Source of the DNA: Trichoplusia ni
Lineage: Eukaryota; Arthropoda; Insecta; Lepidoptera; Noctuidae
NCBI RefSeq assembly: GCF_003590095.1
Contig: NC_039489.1
Coordinates: 1,364,001 to 1,428,000, forward strand
Length of the DNA: 64,000 nt
Reading direction: 5' to 3'
The notes below the pieces were generated by a model that was given only the letters and a program-made list of their open reading frames with translations, made no database searches and had not been told where the DNA came from. The position numbers and the translations under genes are program-made. This document shows positions 24,401-37,044 of this stretch, piece after piece. The number at the start of each line of letters is the position of its first letter. Position 1 is the first letter of the stretch.

Positions 24401-27400
24401 TTATCACTCTTCAAGTCCAGTACACGTCTCCCGCTTTGCGCCAGCTCGTCTACCCACTGTCGCGTCTGTTAACAAGTTATTGGATCAATATTATTCATGA
24501 ATCTTCAGATTTCTGAAACATTTTGAAGATAAGCGTCGAATCATTTCGCAACTACCAAATTATTTAAGAAGCTACTACAGCTTTTGCAATCGTAATGATA
24601 TTTCAGAGGTGTAACTAACTGGCCCAGTACTAAAAACGGACTCCCATGTCTCTTATAACGGTAACATGTCAAGAAAGCGAGATTACGCATATTAAAAAAT
24701 ATGAATTAGAGCTAGAAATATACACATTCATTTCGACATCCAAAAATATACGATTTTTAATTTGCTTGTCAATTGAACGATATACGATATAAATATTGAA
24801 CGTTTGCGTGCTGAAACTAAACGAAGATATATTCTATTCTCAGAAGACCAAACTCACCTTCTCCATAGGTCTCAAGCAGCATCTGGGCGAGAGTCCCAAA
24901 AAGGCGATAGCAGCGTCCCTGTAGGGTTCAGGGTCCGCTATCTTATGCCTGTAGGCGACCATCAGGTGGTGGCCGTTCAGGACGTGCTTGAAGACCAGGT
25001 CCACCATCACGTCCTCGCAGTTCAGGTCGATAAGCGTCTCCATGAGGGCCAGGGATACCAGGGATAGCTGGAAAGGGAGTAAAATTTCTTGTATAAAGTA
25101 GTAATTTCATTAGTGTGATATGGCAGTGTCAACAGTCATACATGAAACTTGCCAAATTGTGTTACAATGTATCTAACTCAAGTTTCGGCTTTGTAATGCT
25201 TGGGTTCTGCGAAGGTACTAAGCTACTCTTCGAAAGCATGGACTCAAAATTCATTAATTACTTCGGTATTAAAAATAGTGTTTAGCAAACCTACTTACAC
25301 TGCCATAAAATATGACTCCATCATCACACTTGTACACAAGGAGAAAGTGAAGCACTGTCAAAATTCAAGTTTATTTATATACGATTATACGATTCTGCCT
25401 AGATCCTCCTTATACAACCCTGACTCCTTCATACTCGTAGACAAAGAGCTGTAGCACATTCCGTAGCAACCCTCTTCAAGTCACAAATCGTAGCAACAAC
25501 TATCGTAACACATTCATTTTAATCTTATCATCCTAATCAGTTCCCCACCTGTGAATTCCCCTCGAGCCTCCTCAGCAGCACGTCCACAACCCTGACTCCG
25601 TCATACTCGTAGACGAAGAGGAAGTGTAGCACGGCCCGTAGCAAGCCTCGCCTCGTAACACAGCGTAGCAACAGCTCGAGGTAGGCCATGGCGGCGGCCT
25701 GCTCGCCCGCGCCACTCTGCAACGGCGCCGCTTTCGTCTACGTGTGCACGTTAGTGGGCTTAGTACGTAATTGCTATAACGGTTGAGTGACAGTTTTAAA
25801 GGATAGGGGTAGGAACTAAATGGGGTTAGGTTTGGTTTTGTTTTGGGATACGAGGATCGGTTATAAGGTTGGGTTAACGGTTGATTGTTGTGTAGAAGGT
25901 TTTCTTTTTGAACCAAAATGTTTTTTTAATGGTTGATCGGTTATTATTTATGAAAGCTAGTTAATAGCTAGCTTGGTAAGTAGGGATAAGCAAAACCAAA
26001 TTCTTTAATTCAGATCACAAAATTGTTTAGGGTTTTTTCTTCAGTATTTCTCAAAAGCCTTTTCTTAAGCTTTTGGGATTGACTCCATTGATATCTAAAC
26101 TATTGAGTACATAAAGATCAACAAGGGTTTTAGCAAATTTAAATAAGAGGAATTATTCAAAAATTGTTGGGTGCAGGTGGTATTTTTTCAAAAGAGTTTA
26201 TTTACGAGTAGTTAAATAATGTGAAAAAGAGGTTACATAAATTTCTTTATTAATTCTGTGCATCCAAGAAATATTTAGTTAATCAAAAGTGCTGGAAGAT
26301 TAATTTGATTATTTCACAAATCATAAATGAAGGATTTTGGGTTAAACTACAATCACCAATAATGGATTTTAATCGATTCATTGCTAAACGATCAACGCTT
26401 CTTTACCCCACACAAAAAAAAACAATTGAATATTTATCAAAAGCAACACAAAAAAACCCAGACACGTCATCCACCACCGTTAAACATATCGACTAGTATC
26501 GAGTGATATCGATTATGGTATCGAGTTGGGAGCGATGAATCGATTAATGGATAGTTACTGTCACTAAACCGCTGATCGGCATGGCCCATACCGGTGCGTC
26601 CCGCGTGCAATTCAAGCCCACTGACGTGATGTTACACCATCTTATGTAAAGTACATTCCATGATAAAAATAAAAGTAAAAAAAGGTTCTACTTTGAATGA
26701 GGATTTTGAAAGCCTCTTCAGACTAACGTATGTAGTCTTCCTTAGTATACTTTCATCGAAAGCCTACGCCGGATAAACAGGGACTAAGATGGATTTCAAA
26801 TATCAAAAAATGTATGAAAATCTTGGAATGTACTTAAATCAAATAATCATTTATGAAAATGTATTATGACTTATAGACACAGTTGCATTAGCACACTTGT
26901 ATTTGCTTTAAGATCATCTGCCTAAGTATTTTAAAGTAGTTCTAATGCAATATGGGCTATAGTCATTTTACATTTTGGAACAAGTAAATATTTTACTCAG
27001 CGTTGTACAATCAGCACCGAACATATCACAAACAAATTACACTTCCTAACAATGAGGCATGTATGCCTATACATGCCTCATTGTTAGGAAGTGTAATGTT
27101 CTTTTTCATATTTAAATAGATAACCTCTGATAAATTGGCTTACACCATATACATTTAATATGAAGAAAAAAACAATCTCCTGAATAGATATATTCGATGC
27201 TGATACACAGTCTGTCAATAATTTGAAGTATAATGAATTCATTTCATTCAGAAATCAATTGACAAAACAAACATGTAAAAACACACAATACCGAAAACAA
27301 ATAAATATATAATCAAATCAAATAAATAAATAAAAATATACATAAATAACATAAAAAAATCTAAAGATTTTTCTCAGCAGAAAACTCAGTTTTAGTTCAG

Positions 27401-30400
27401 CAATAAGTCAGATAGCAAAATTATTAACTGAACAAGTAGAATAATAATAATAACTCGAACAACGAAAGAAATAAAAAACGAATCAAGATCGAAAGTAGAA
27501 AATATAATTAAAACAAAAATTCTAACTTTAATATCTCACCTGTCTTTACTGAAACAAATACTAAATATTTAGCCATTATAATGTTAAGTATTCAGAAAGT
27601 TTTCTAAGGTACAGTCAAATACATAATGCAATTAATTTCCGTCTCAAAGTAAACGTAACATTTCTTGCGTATAATTACATTTTTAATGTATTATGTTTAT
27701 CAGATTTATGTGTTTGACTGTACATTGTAAAGAAGTAACTGTTTTTGTTATTTGTGCATTGAAATATTATCTTAGATTTCAAGAACCAATCTATTAAAGT
27801 AAAGAAACGAAATTTTATCACATTTAGTAATTTAATTATTATTTGCTTATCCATTATCTTTACCGCCGCTATTTAATTTAAATATATTATCATAAAATAT
27901 TATAATAGTAAAATATAATATTAAAATGTCAAACCCAGCCATTTAATGAAAAGCAAATTTGAAGCTTTGATTTTCATGATATTATGTCGTAATACAAATC
28001 GATTCTCGAATCGTATCGATATTTTTTAATTAATCAAAATATCAGCATTTATAGAACCATACATATATTACGTTACGTTATCTGTATTTCGTATTTTGCA
28101 AATGTTAACAAATGTTAAACTAGAAATAAAAAAAATACCTTTGAGTTAATAAAACCGCCGAATTTTAAATTGAATTCGCTATCAATTACTACCGGTTTCC
28201 AAAATACCAATTAATACGCAGTGACGTAATATACGTATGGTCATATAATAATGTATCACACCCCAGCGTCACACTTCACTCGTATTAACCCAATGTTTAC
28301 CTGTAAGAGCGCCGGCCCCATCACAGGTACTAGGAAACCTTGGTACGATAAGTCTAGCAGGTGCTTCTTGATAGATGGGTGCGCCACCTGGTGGTAACAA
28401 GGGTAAGTATTAAATTAGATATTCTGCAAAATAGAAATGATTACTTTACATTGTACATTATACAGCGTGGCGCTACGATGGTAAAATTATTAATGTCACC
28501 ATTGTAGCGCTATGCTGTAAATTTTTTACGCAATGCCAACCATGAGGTCTGGTCTAGTCTGATCTAGTCAGATAACCATGGAAAAGAAAAGGATCCTTCC
28601 TTTTCTTTCATCTAATCTATCAATCAATCATGTGTTGTATAACAAAAGCTTAAACTTTATTCCTTTTTTACGGATGGGAATTCATCAAATGACTATTCCA
28701 CTTTGGTTGAACGAAAGGAAGTGTTGATTTTGTACGGAATAAAGCCCGCCCAAGTTCCTTCCTTTGCTCTTTGTGTAACGGTAACTTTTTCGGACAATCC
28801 CGGTGGCATCGGCGCTAATGAGCTTAAGTTTGCCGAGACATATTATTCCTCAATTCTTATCATATAGCATTTCAGCACCATTTTAGCATGTTTTCAAACT
28901 AATATAGTATACCTGTGCCACAGCATTGCAGAACTCCAGCGAATCAATGAATAACGTGAGTTTATGTACGTGGTTGACATCATCAGGCGTCAGTCGGTAT
29001 GTTTTATCGCTTAGCGTGCGTGGTAGGAGGGAGTATAGACCGCTCAGACCTGTAACAGATAATAAGCTTTATATTGGGACTGTTCAATTAGAAAGTAATA
29101 CAATTGTGCTACGAGTGTAATCTTTAAATCTACCACCACGTGATAAAGTTATGTATATTATTATGGTTGTGGAAGCGTGACAGCGCAATACACGGCGTAG
29201 AGCGGCATCTCTCGTCTACAACCATTATTGCTTTTAGACGTGGCGGTAAGCCCCTGTAGTGAAATCGAAGCGAAACAATTTGATCTCTAGGTCAGAAACC
29301 TCAGTGACTAAGTTGGTAAGGCATTGGTGCTAAGCGCCAGGAGTCACAGGTTGAAGTATTACCTAAACACCATTACATACTTTATTCAAAATAATTTTAC
29401 TATTTCCTGCTTACCTGTAGCAAGTACAGGACAAGTGTTCCCAGCCAGCATGAATTCGGCCAGTTGTGGGCATCGCGCGGACATCTTAGCGCAGAGTAGT
29501 AACGCATCGCGAGCCGCCGCGCCAGTGCTGCCCTCACGGTGGACAGACGATAGCAAGAGGCGAACTATTATGAACCTGGTGATAAGAAGTATTAGTTTAT
29601 AGTAGTGTTATTATGAGGTTAGAGGTGTTTTGACAAGGCCCAGTCCTTGAATATCAGGGAGGCCTATACCCAGCACTGGCAAATGGAAATTTAAGGCTGA
29701 TGGAGTTGATTGTCATTGCCTATAAAAGCAAGATTATTTGGAAGGACATAAGGAAATGTTCGGCCTTTGATAAAAATTGGTAGTTTGCGTTCACAGAAAA
29801 GAGATTAAAATATAACTTTGTTTGATCTTATTACGTTTTTGTCCTCATTAGAAATCGATGTCATGACAGCGATGTGTATAAATCGATACTTACGATTCGA
29901 TTATATTAATCGATTTATACGCAAAATGAAATAAATAATTGAAAAGTTAAGCAATACTCACTCAGCCTGCGAACCCTTTTGCGTGTGCGTAGTCAAAAAG
30001 AATAGATCTAAAAAGTTTATGTTCTGCATCAAGGCGACGCATAGCTGATTCAATACTGTTACTAATTGACCTGGAATATAAACAAAAAATCTTATATTAT
30101 ATTATTTATAAATAGAAAAAAAACATGATCTGTTTGTAACCTAAACCACTAAACTGATATTGGTGAAACTTGAATTCTAAGAAAAGGTAATTCAAATCAA
30201 ATATATTCAAGTTTCCAGAGGCCGGTGAAAAAGTTAATAAAAACATAGTAGTCATCATTTTCTGCTTAAATTGTCGTTCTGAATCAGTCCAAAGAGGTTT
30301 ATTCATCATTAGCATTAACAAGTTACTTTATAATTTGGATTAAACCATAAACTGTGATACGATAGCCATTAGCGATAATAATAGATAGTGTTTCTAAAAC

Positions 30401-33400
30401 ATTTGTATATTGTTTGACTCATTTTTGTTATCTATATAACAAAATTTGTTCAAACGGATCTATCAATATATATTTTCTATGTGAAGTGGAATGATAACTA
30501 ATACAATAAGTTAGGCGTTGATTCAGAATTTGGGGAGTTTCCTCGCAGACGAATTTTGGTCGATAGTTTGCGAATTTTCTCAAATTTGTACAATCTGTAT
30601 GCTTGGTTATAGATACACACATCAGTCAAAGAGACGGCGGAATGCTCTCGAAAAACAAATTAAGCGCTCTTTAAGTTTAACTCGATCGAAGAAAACTCTG
30701 ACGTCAGTGGGTACTGTATTGCGCAATCATTTCAAACATTCCATTCGTAACCATGGTAACGCCCAATAATTTTTACCTTTGAATGAAGTCGAGATACACT
30801 ATGTGACTCAATTCAACACTCTTTAACTCAACGCAGACTGATAGAAGTCACATATAAATATATATCACCGTGGGAGTGCCTTTATCTCAACAGCTGGTAA
30901 GATAGATATATAGATCACGTGAGATATACATACAGTTATAGTATAGATTTGTTGGATAACTCACTCTCAAGATTAGGTGGAGGTAATTCATTCCTGAAGC
31001 CGCTCAGTAACTTCAACAGCGGTCTTAGGAATGGTTCTGCTGCTATCACCTGTGTAAACAGAGATAAAATTCAAACAACGATTTTGCGGGTAATAATTAA
31101 GTAATAGGCTTGATGATTTCCGAAAGATCCTTTTTAATCTAATTTTCCTTCACATCTAGCTCTTAGCAGGAATCGGATTTAGGTATAACTACGAATACAT
31201 ATGTACGTGATACATGAAAGTACGTATGTAGGTACATAAGAAAGTAAGGATAGGTGTATAAGTTCTTCTAAGAAGACAAATATAGGTCACCGAGAGGATC
31301 ATCAGCGCCATCTATTTCAAATTAAACAAATCAAACTTCCGCACCGCTTCCGCGTAAACAATCAAATATTCATCACTGTTTCGGTCGACTATCGGCAGTG
31401 GAGACAATAAGACTTCTCTTCTAAATAAGTGTCATTCCAACAATCGCTAACGCCAATAAAAAACGCATGAATATATGGAGATGAAGGGTCAAAGTCAAGT
31501 GACTTATCGAAACAAAATGTCACTGATTTCAAATACAAGAATTTCAAAGAATTCATCAGATATTTATACAGGTACTTTATGTAAAATATTTTACCTGCGT
31601 GCTATAATGGCTGATGAGTATACCGAATAGTTTGAGCTGTTCCAAACGCACGGCATTTTCGTATCTGAAACAAGTTGAAGGTTATTATTTTATGCTTGTA
31701 TACAGTAAATAAAAGTTAAGTTACTGAAAAATGGTGAAGGCTAAGTTGACGAGTGGCGGGGAAGAGTGAAAGAAAAACCGACCTCAAATTGGTTAAGAAA
31801 GGGCAGGGGTAGAAAAAACCTTTGTTAGTTAAATACCCAATAATACGATATCTACACAGGCAAAGCCGGGGCATAATACCATCATCCAAGCAGGCGAAGC
31901 CGCATGCAACATCTAGTTTTCATCTAAAACAAATCTACTGAACGACTTATATCTCTGCATCTCTGCCAGTTTTAAATCATGTTTATAAAAAGGTCGATAC
32001 TGAAAATAATATTCAGTGAATAATACCTATTTTAGCTGATAAATTTGATGCAGAATAGTAATGCCTGATAACGGTACCGTCAAAGTATTAAAAAGCTAAA
32101 ATAACTTACAAAAAAAAAATAAAGAGTTCGTTGATTTATCATAAATATACAAAGGCGTATAATTTTTAAATAACTCTGTATAATGTTTTAGTTTTTTATA
32201 AACAACATTTGAATTTCAGACGTATTCAGTTGCCATAAAGCTTAGTTTTCCTTTTACCTATGTAAAATTGAATTAGCAGTTTATTTAGTAGTTTAGATAA
32301 ATAATGCAAAAGTAATTACATCTCTTAAATAGGTAGCTCTCGCGTGTAGTTACAGGCGAGAGTTAAAAGACGTCTGTTTCTACTTAAATTGCTGTAGCAT
32401 AAATTTTAACGACGAGTGCCGGGAAGAAAGTTTGTTGAGATCCATCCATCAATGGATGAAGTCAGTACGAAGAGTTTAACTAGTATTTAATGCGATTACT
32501 GTAATGTACCCTTACTGCTGAAAGCGAAAAACTTTCAATGAAAATATTTTGACGTGAATGGTCATTATCTTTCGGTCTAATATATTTGTCAGTATAGTAA
32601 AATGGTTGCTACTCTTTCACGCAGAAACTACTGAACGGATTTGTATAGATTGGTACCTACACACATCTTTACCCCGATTTTATGACCCCGTGGTTTCGGG
32701 AACCTCGTGTAAGCCACTGCAATATCTAGTAACATTATAAACGCGAAAGTTTGTGAGTTGGAATGTTTGTTACTCATTCATTTCAAGACGAAACGGACTT
32801 AGATAAAATTCAGCACATAGATAGAATGTTCTTTTTTGTCAAGAGCTCCGGCAAACATTCAAGTCACATGCACAAGCGTTCGTAAATAACTTGAATGCTT
32901 GTTCTAGGCTGAGGACTCTTCCGATATACTCGTCGAACACGCAAAAGCTGGTCGAACGCCAGGATCCCAACCTTAACATATCAATGGCTTTAGCGTGATG
33001 ACTATCCTTGCAGTCAATAACACATGGGATAGGTACTTGCAGGTATATTTTTCGAATAATACCAAATAAAGTACAATTCAGCCTTAAAACGGTACTTTTT
33101 CAGTTCATATAAAAGTAAATAATTCTTTATCTACAACTTGACTGATTAAACGATAAGAAGCAACAATAGAGCTAACGTAAATTAATATCACACCGTGCGT
33201 CATCAATTGGAGAGGCGCGTTTTTAATTATATTTTATTTATTTGGTAGCCGTTGGTTATGACAAGAGCGATAAAAAGATTAGATAGATGACTTTTAGATA
33301 GTTGCTTTGACAGTTCATATTCTACTCTTATTAATTTTCAAGTGGGTTTTTGAGTTCTAAGTTTTATTTAATTTAATTTTTATTTTATTTTATTGGGACA

Positions 33401-36400
33401 ACAAACAGTAGCATATTAAGGTTTACATTTCAAGTTCTTATTTGCTAAAATAATAAACATACTACCCACAAGTTTAAGTGACGTAACCAAATACGGTCAA
33501 ATGCATGCAAATTGCATTTCGTTCCGTTAAGTCACGTGACTTTGACTTGTCATTTACACACATTCGAGGATTTTTTAATGTCATCAACGATTCTAGAAAT
33601 GTCAGTTGGATTTTAAAATTATAAAATAACTATTTAATCATTTCTATTAAACTAATTAAAAATACTTTTGTGCGAAGTAAATATGTTGTATGCATTATAG
33701 TTTAAATTTTGAAGTCGTTTTTTTTTGTTAATTTAAGATATACACTAACAGTTATATTGTTAGAATTAATGTTTTTAGGATGAACATTTAATTTCATAAA
33801 TTACGTAACGATATATCGATTACACAAATTGGAGTTTATAATGCGATAATTATAAGTTACGCGAGCGAAACAGCGTCTCACAGCTAGTAAATACGGAGTT
33901 ACGTCAAATGTTAAACTTATTTTAATTTCAAACGGCCTATGACGAATCGTAGACACATAATCAATGCTAGAACGAAATATAACAATGAATTTACACGCTA
34001 CAAGTTCACGATCAATGATTGGCTGATAAAACTAGCAATACACATGAATATTACATTTTATTCTAGAACTGTTTAACTTGTGTAGTTTGGTGTATAGGTC
34101 CGAACTAATAAATATCTAACTTTATGAGAAAAAAACATGCAATACTATAGTTAACAGTTTTACTTTTAATTATTGTTTCTGTTGAGCAAAGCACAATGTG
34201 TATTTCCTGATTAGCGCAGAGGATACCCTTGTAGGCACATACCAAACTTAAAAATCAAATTTAATATTTAAGATAGCTACAGAAACTACAGATGTATAAG
34301 GTGAAAAAGGAGTGTTGAGTTTGTTAGTCTGTGCCTAGAGGCTCGCAATGTAAATTTGGTTCTATCAATACGGTTGCATTACAGACCTCGTTAGCTAAGC
34401 CCGTGCTTCGGTTCTCCCGCATCGAATTAAAGTCCTGAGCAGTCATGATTAACTTTGTATTTGAATATAAAACGCCAAATACAGCCGTTTCGAAAACGGT
34501 TTACACGTTTACATTACAATTACTTGTAAACTGAACAGTTATTGCCGTTGTTTTAAATAAATTCATGAGTCATAGAGGAAATAGTAATAATTAGATTAAA
34601 CAGCATGACCTGCTAGCAGTGTTTCGTATTTAATTATAATTTACTTTTTAATTTGTTCAAGATGCATTCTAGAATTACTTTAGAAAAAGGCTAATAAGAT
34701 TAATTTGAGAAATTATTAATTTGAGATTTTTTTGAGAAATTATATTAATAATACTGTTTTTGTTGCGATGGTTGCGTTGGCTGCGTTTTCAAAATGAAAG
34801 TAACTAATAGTATTGTACTAGTCTTTGGGGCCACTACAACAAATCTACTATGTAATATACAAAGGCTTGTTCTGTGTCTGGTGTGCCTTAGTGTGAGTGA
34901 TTTGAATGTTTGTAAAACACCTTTTGAAATTGGGGGGAGAGGGAGGATCCTCATGGACACCCACTTCCTCGGGGCGAAAGCAAGTAGTATGAAACTCTTC
35001 TACATCTGTGATGCAGAGATAACAAGAAGTAAGTGCATGAATACACAAGGGTGGTAATAATATTATGATTCTAATAAAATATCTGAAAAAGAGGAGACGG
35101 AGGAGATAGACGGCAAAACGATCATAATTACAAATGATACATATATTCATGTCAGTTAACATACACGCGTAGTTGACTCATATTTTGCATTATAGTCTAG
35201 GCAATGCCCTTAATATTACCTACGAAACGGTATAAAAACCTTATCATCGTTTTACATGTAAGTGTATGTAATCGCTTTGTATAAATTGACATACAAATTC
35301 GTACAATCAGCTTTGTTCCGCACAACACATTCATTATCAAGCGATAAACAAAAACGATTGGCATTCCTCCGAGTATTTATGCAAATGAGATATTTTAATT
35401 TTGTTCTTGTTATTGAACGAACAAAAGTCATTTCTAGAGAGAATTATTCGCGATCTTTCGAGCGCTTATTTAGACGTTGAATTTGAAAATTGTCTCTTTG
35501 AAATCGGTTAAAGTAGCCTGTGTTAATCTAAGGAGTTAGTTACCTACACATCAAATCTAATCGGAATAGGTCCAGCCGATTTAGAGAGAAGAGATAACAA
35601 AAACTTTCGCTGTCTGTTAAACAGCTACTTCATTGATAAAGCAAATATTTGTTTAACTATCATACTCTTCGGGTAACTGAAAGGTGTGAAAAGAAAATAC
35701 AAATTTTCATGTCAAAAGACTGAGGTACTATAAGAATACTTTTGAATTATTGATGTAAAACATCTTGGTACAAATCTTGTTCTCAACCAAATCAGTCTTC
35801 CAACGATGCAAAATTCAATTATATTTTTTAAATTTATCTTTCTACTTACTTCCCAGTACATATAGCCCACTCGTAGAGTTTATCGAGTAGGTTCTCGCTA
35901 AGCAGGTACTCGAGGCAGGCGGCGGGACTGTTCGTTGTGTTTATCTCTCGAGCCCTCGCCTCCAGGACTAGGAGCGTGGCTAACTGCTCTAGGTGGTTCA
36001 CCACGCCCAGCACGTCATCGTGAAGATGGTTCGGCTGAAAGGCGAACAATTTGGTGAAGAATTGTTTATAATGTGCTGGTATGAGGTTTATTTTCTATAT
36101 GAAGAATGAAACACAGAAAGAGCATAGCAAAATATCGCCCTACGGGTCAATTCCCAATGAATGAGCTGATGGCCATAGGAAAGAGCAAATTCGCTGCCTC
36201 TCATTCGTCTTCAAATCAAATGACTGTGAACTTTTAACTCACTTTAATTAGATTCAAAATTATTTGTAATAAAAAGTCGCTGCCAGGCCACTGCTCCTTC
36301 GGCGTGATTTGACTAGCTGTCAAGCTGTCTTCGGCATTGTGAAATGGAGGAGGTGGTTGAAAGTAATGCACGTCGATTCTTCAAGTTGTTATCATGCCTA

Positions 36401-36836
36401 AGATGTCATGTTTATTGCATTACGTCAAATGAGGACTACTACCATCAAAGGCATATAGCCCCCAGAACTATATTATTTTGGCATTTAAGGATTGAACACG
36501 AAGTTAACATAACATAGAACATAAATCACCACGACATATGAAGATTTATGTATGTGTGAAACTGGAGACAACATTAAAATAAAACCGCACGGGCGCATGA
36601 CGTCACCTTTTGTCTAAAGAAACCAGTTCTTTATCTGAAATACAGCATTCAAATATTTATTTAGCTTACAATTGAACGTCTCTTACCTGTGACTTGAGTA
36701 TTATATCGTGAGCCTGTTGCCAGTGCTTACAAAAGGAACTGTAGCATGCCTGGGGTTCGTAGTCATGCCGAGGGTCGAGGGAGCGCGACAGCTGACGCGC
36801 GAACGACAGGCTCGTCGAACGAAGCCAGCCACTCAT
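21484..36836 (-). CDS. FHIP: FHIP, Hook-interacting subunit of the FTS/Hook/FHIP dynein adaptor complex (FAM160 family)
   Basis: Sixteen coding exons, 901 aa: 36836-36687, 36034-35850, 31664-31595, 31049-30965, 30070-29962, 29575-29415, 29049-28913, 28387-28301, 25716-25549, 25067-24858, 24465-24325, 23989-23464, 23131-22953, 22527-22386, 22000-21890, 21728-21484. All junctions keep frame (2706 bases). Family motifs: MSGWLRS at the start; ACYSSFCKHWQQA; DDVLGVVNHLEQLATLLVLE (residues about 56-75); YENAVRLEQLKLFGILI; LVTVLNQLCVALMQNINLLD; HGLVFLP-type block read here as QGFLVPVMGPALLQ; and a C-terminal ILDEWLKELAALCEEHA helix. Exon 12 (about 502-676) is a long acidic, Ser-rich linker with repeated SGYE motifs. 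Role: FHIP links Hook proteins, and so dynein, to Rab5 early endosomes; the Drosophila gene is CG3558. An in-frame TAA at 36848-36846 fixes the ATG at 36836. Introns 2 (4.2 kb) and 8 (2.6 kb) carry many repeats. Confidence 0.93.
22610..22760 (+). mobile_element. SINE-like fragment in FHIP intron 13
   Basis: Contains the series ATTAAAGTCACATGCCCAAG, ACACCCTGACTCAG, GGGGATCAAAGTCGCGACAC. It is shared in diverged form with 32860, 34830 and 37045. GGGGATC-A-GTCG resembles a tRNA-derived B box (GGTTCGAATCC-like). Confidence 0.5.
27036..27097. repeat. Perfect 29-bp inverted repeat with 4-base loop
   Basis: Arms 27036-27064 and 27069-27097 are exact reverse complements; the loop is GCCT. It lies in FHIP intron 8. 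It could form a 29-bp hairpin in RNA from either strand or a cruciform in DNA. Confidence 0.95.
27609..27723. mobile_element. 115-bp MITE with 18-bp TIRs
   Basis: The left end (27609-27626, GTACAGTCAAATACATAA) and right end (27706-27723) are inverted with one mismatch. The flanks are compatible with a TA target duplication, as in Tc1/mariner-derived MITEs. FHIP intron 8. Confidence 0.65.
28461..28519. repeat. 22-bp inverted repeat, paired throughout by G-U on the plus strand
   Basis: Arms 28461-28482 and 28498-28519 differ at three sites. Each is G on the left arm facing T on the right, so a plus-strand RNA would pair throughout with three G-U wobbles. FHIP intron 7. Either a MITE core or a hairpin RNA locus. 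Confidence 0.8.
29165..29235 (+). repeat. Dispersed repeat, family shared with 43735 and 60110
   Basis: GTTGTGGAAGCGTGACAGCG, CACGGCGTAGAGCGGCATCT and CTCGTCTACAACCATTATTG recur in diverged form at 43735-43800 and, more diverged, at 60110-60195. The ends are partly inverted (GTTGT...ACAAC). A MITE-like origin is likely. Confidence 0.55.
29285..29350 (+). repeat. tRNA-like SINE head fragment
   Basis: GTGACTAAGTTGGTAAGGCA resembles an RNA polymerase III A box and CACAGGTTGAAGTATTACC a degenerate B box at tRNA-like spacing. No acceptor stem can be drawn, so this is a SINE fragment and not a tRNA gene. FHIP intron 6. Confidence 0.4.
29625..29700 (+). mobile_element. RTE-type retrotransposon tail fragment
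   Basis: Plus-strand reading gives REAYTQHWQM, the same C-terminal motif as the other RTE tails, followed by stop. FHIP intron 5. Confidence 0.55.
30747..30760. promoter_or_regulatory. Palindromic X-box-like motif in FHIP intron 4
   Basis: GTAACCATGGTAAC is a perfect palindrome and fits the vertebrate RFX consensus GTHNYYATRRNAAC. A 14-base match could be chance; no promoter context was seen. Confidence 0.3.
31800..31916 (+). mobile_element. Helitron-like repeat, 3' end remnant
   Basis: Ends AGGCGAAGCCGCATGCAAC, then ATCTAG|T, the CTAG|T end of lepidopteran nonautonomous Helitrons. FHIP intron 2. The 5' end is unclear. Confidence 0.45.
32590..32830 (+). mobile_element. Helitron-like 5' end fragments
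   Basis: A|TCTAGTAACATTATAAACG starts at 32725 and continues CGAAAGTTTGTGAG, the 5' part of a Helitron-like family. Bases about 32600-32705 (CTCTTTCACGCAGAAACTAC, TGAACGGATTTG) are an internal part of a second copy. FHIP intron 2. Confidence 0.5.
32855..32990 (+). mobile_element. SINE-like fragment in FHIP intron 2
   Basis: CAAACATTCAAGTCACATGC and the following stretch match the SINE-like family at 22610 and 37045, in degraded form. Confidence 0.4.
33822..33887 (+). mobile_element. Helitron-like 3' end remnant
   Basis: Ends TTACGCGAGCGAAACAGCG, TCTCACAGCTAG|T, matching the 3' tip of the family. FHIP intron 2. Confidence 0.4.
34830..34935 (-). mobile_element. SINE-like fragment in FHIP intron 2 (minus orientation)
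   Basis: The minus strand reads TTTTACAAACATTCAAATCA, then CCAGACACAGAACAAGC, the same family as 37045 but inverted. Confidence 0.45.
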
Positions 36837-36845
36837 GGTTGCTTC

Positions 36846-36863
36846 TTATATTGGGTCCAGCAT
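36846..36863 (-). promoter_or_regulatory. Upstream mini-ORF in the FHIP 5' UTR
   Basis: ATG CTG GAC CCA ATA TAA (MLDPI) lies nine bases before the FHIP start codon and in the same frame. The ATG directly follows a CACAG acceptor-like site, so it would sit at the 5' edge of the first coding exon. Confidence 0.5.
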
Positions 36864-37044
36864 CTGTGACAAATGTTGGAGTTATGGTTGGCCAATACTG
36901 GTATTGTCGAGGGGTGTAAATGTAAAGAAACTAAAGACCAGTTATGATTGGCTAACATTGGTATAGATGAGGGCTTATAAAACTAAAGGCCAAACATTAT
37001 TTTGATTGACTTTTGCAGTAATTAATTTCGTCATCTCCTGTTTC

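Noticed and set aside
24804..25067. Plus-strand 87-aa ORF
   Set aside because: Antisense of FHIP exon 10.
29285..29350. tRNA gene
   Set aside because: A- and B-box-like motifs are present but no acceptor stem or anticodon loop can be drawn; better explained as a SINE head.
34794..35057. Plus-strand 87-aa hydrophobic ORF
   Set aside because: Overlaps an inverted SINE-like fragment in FHIP intron 2 and lacks a promoter or family match.
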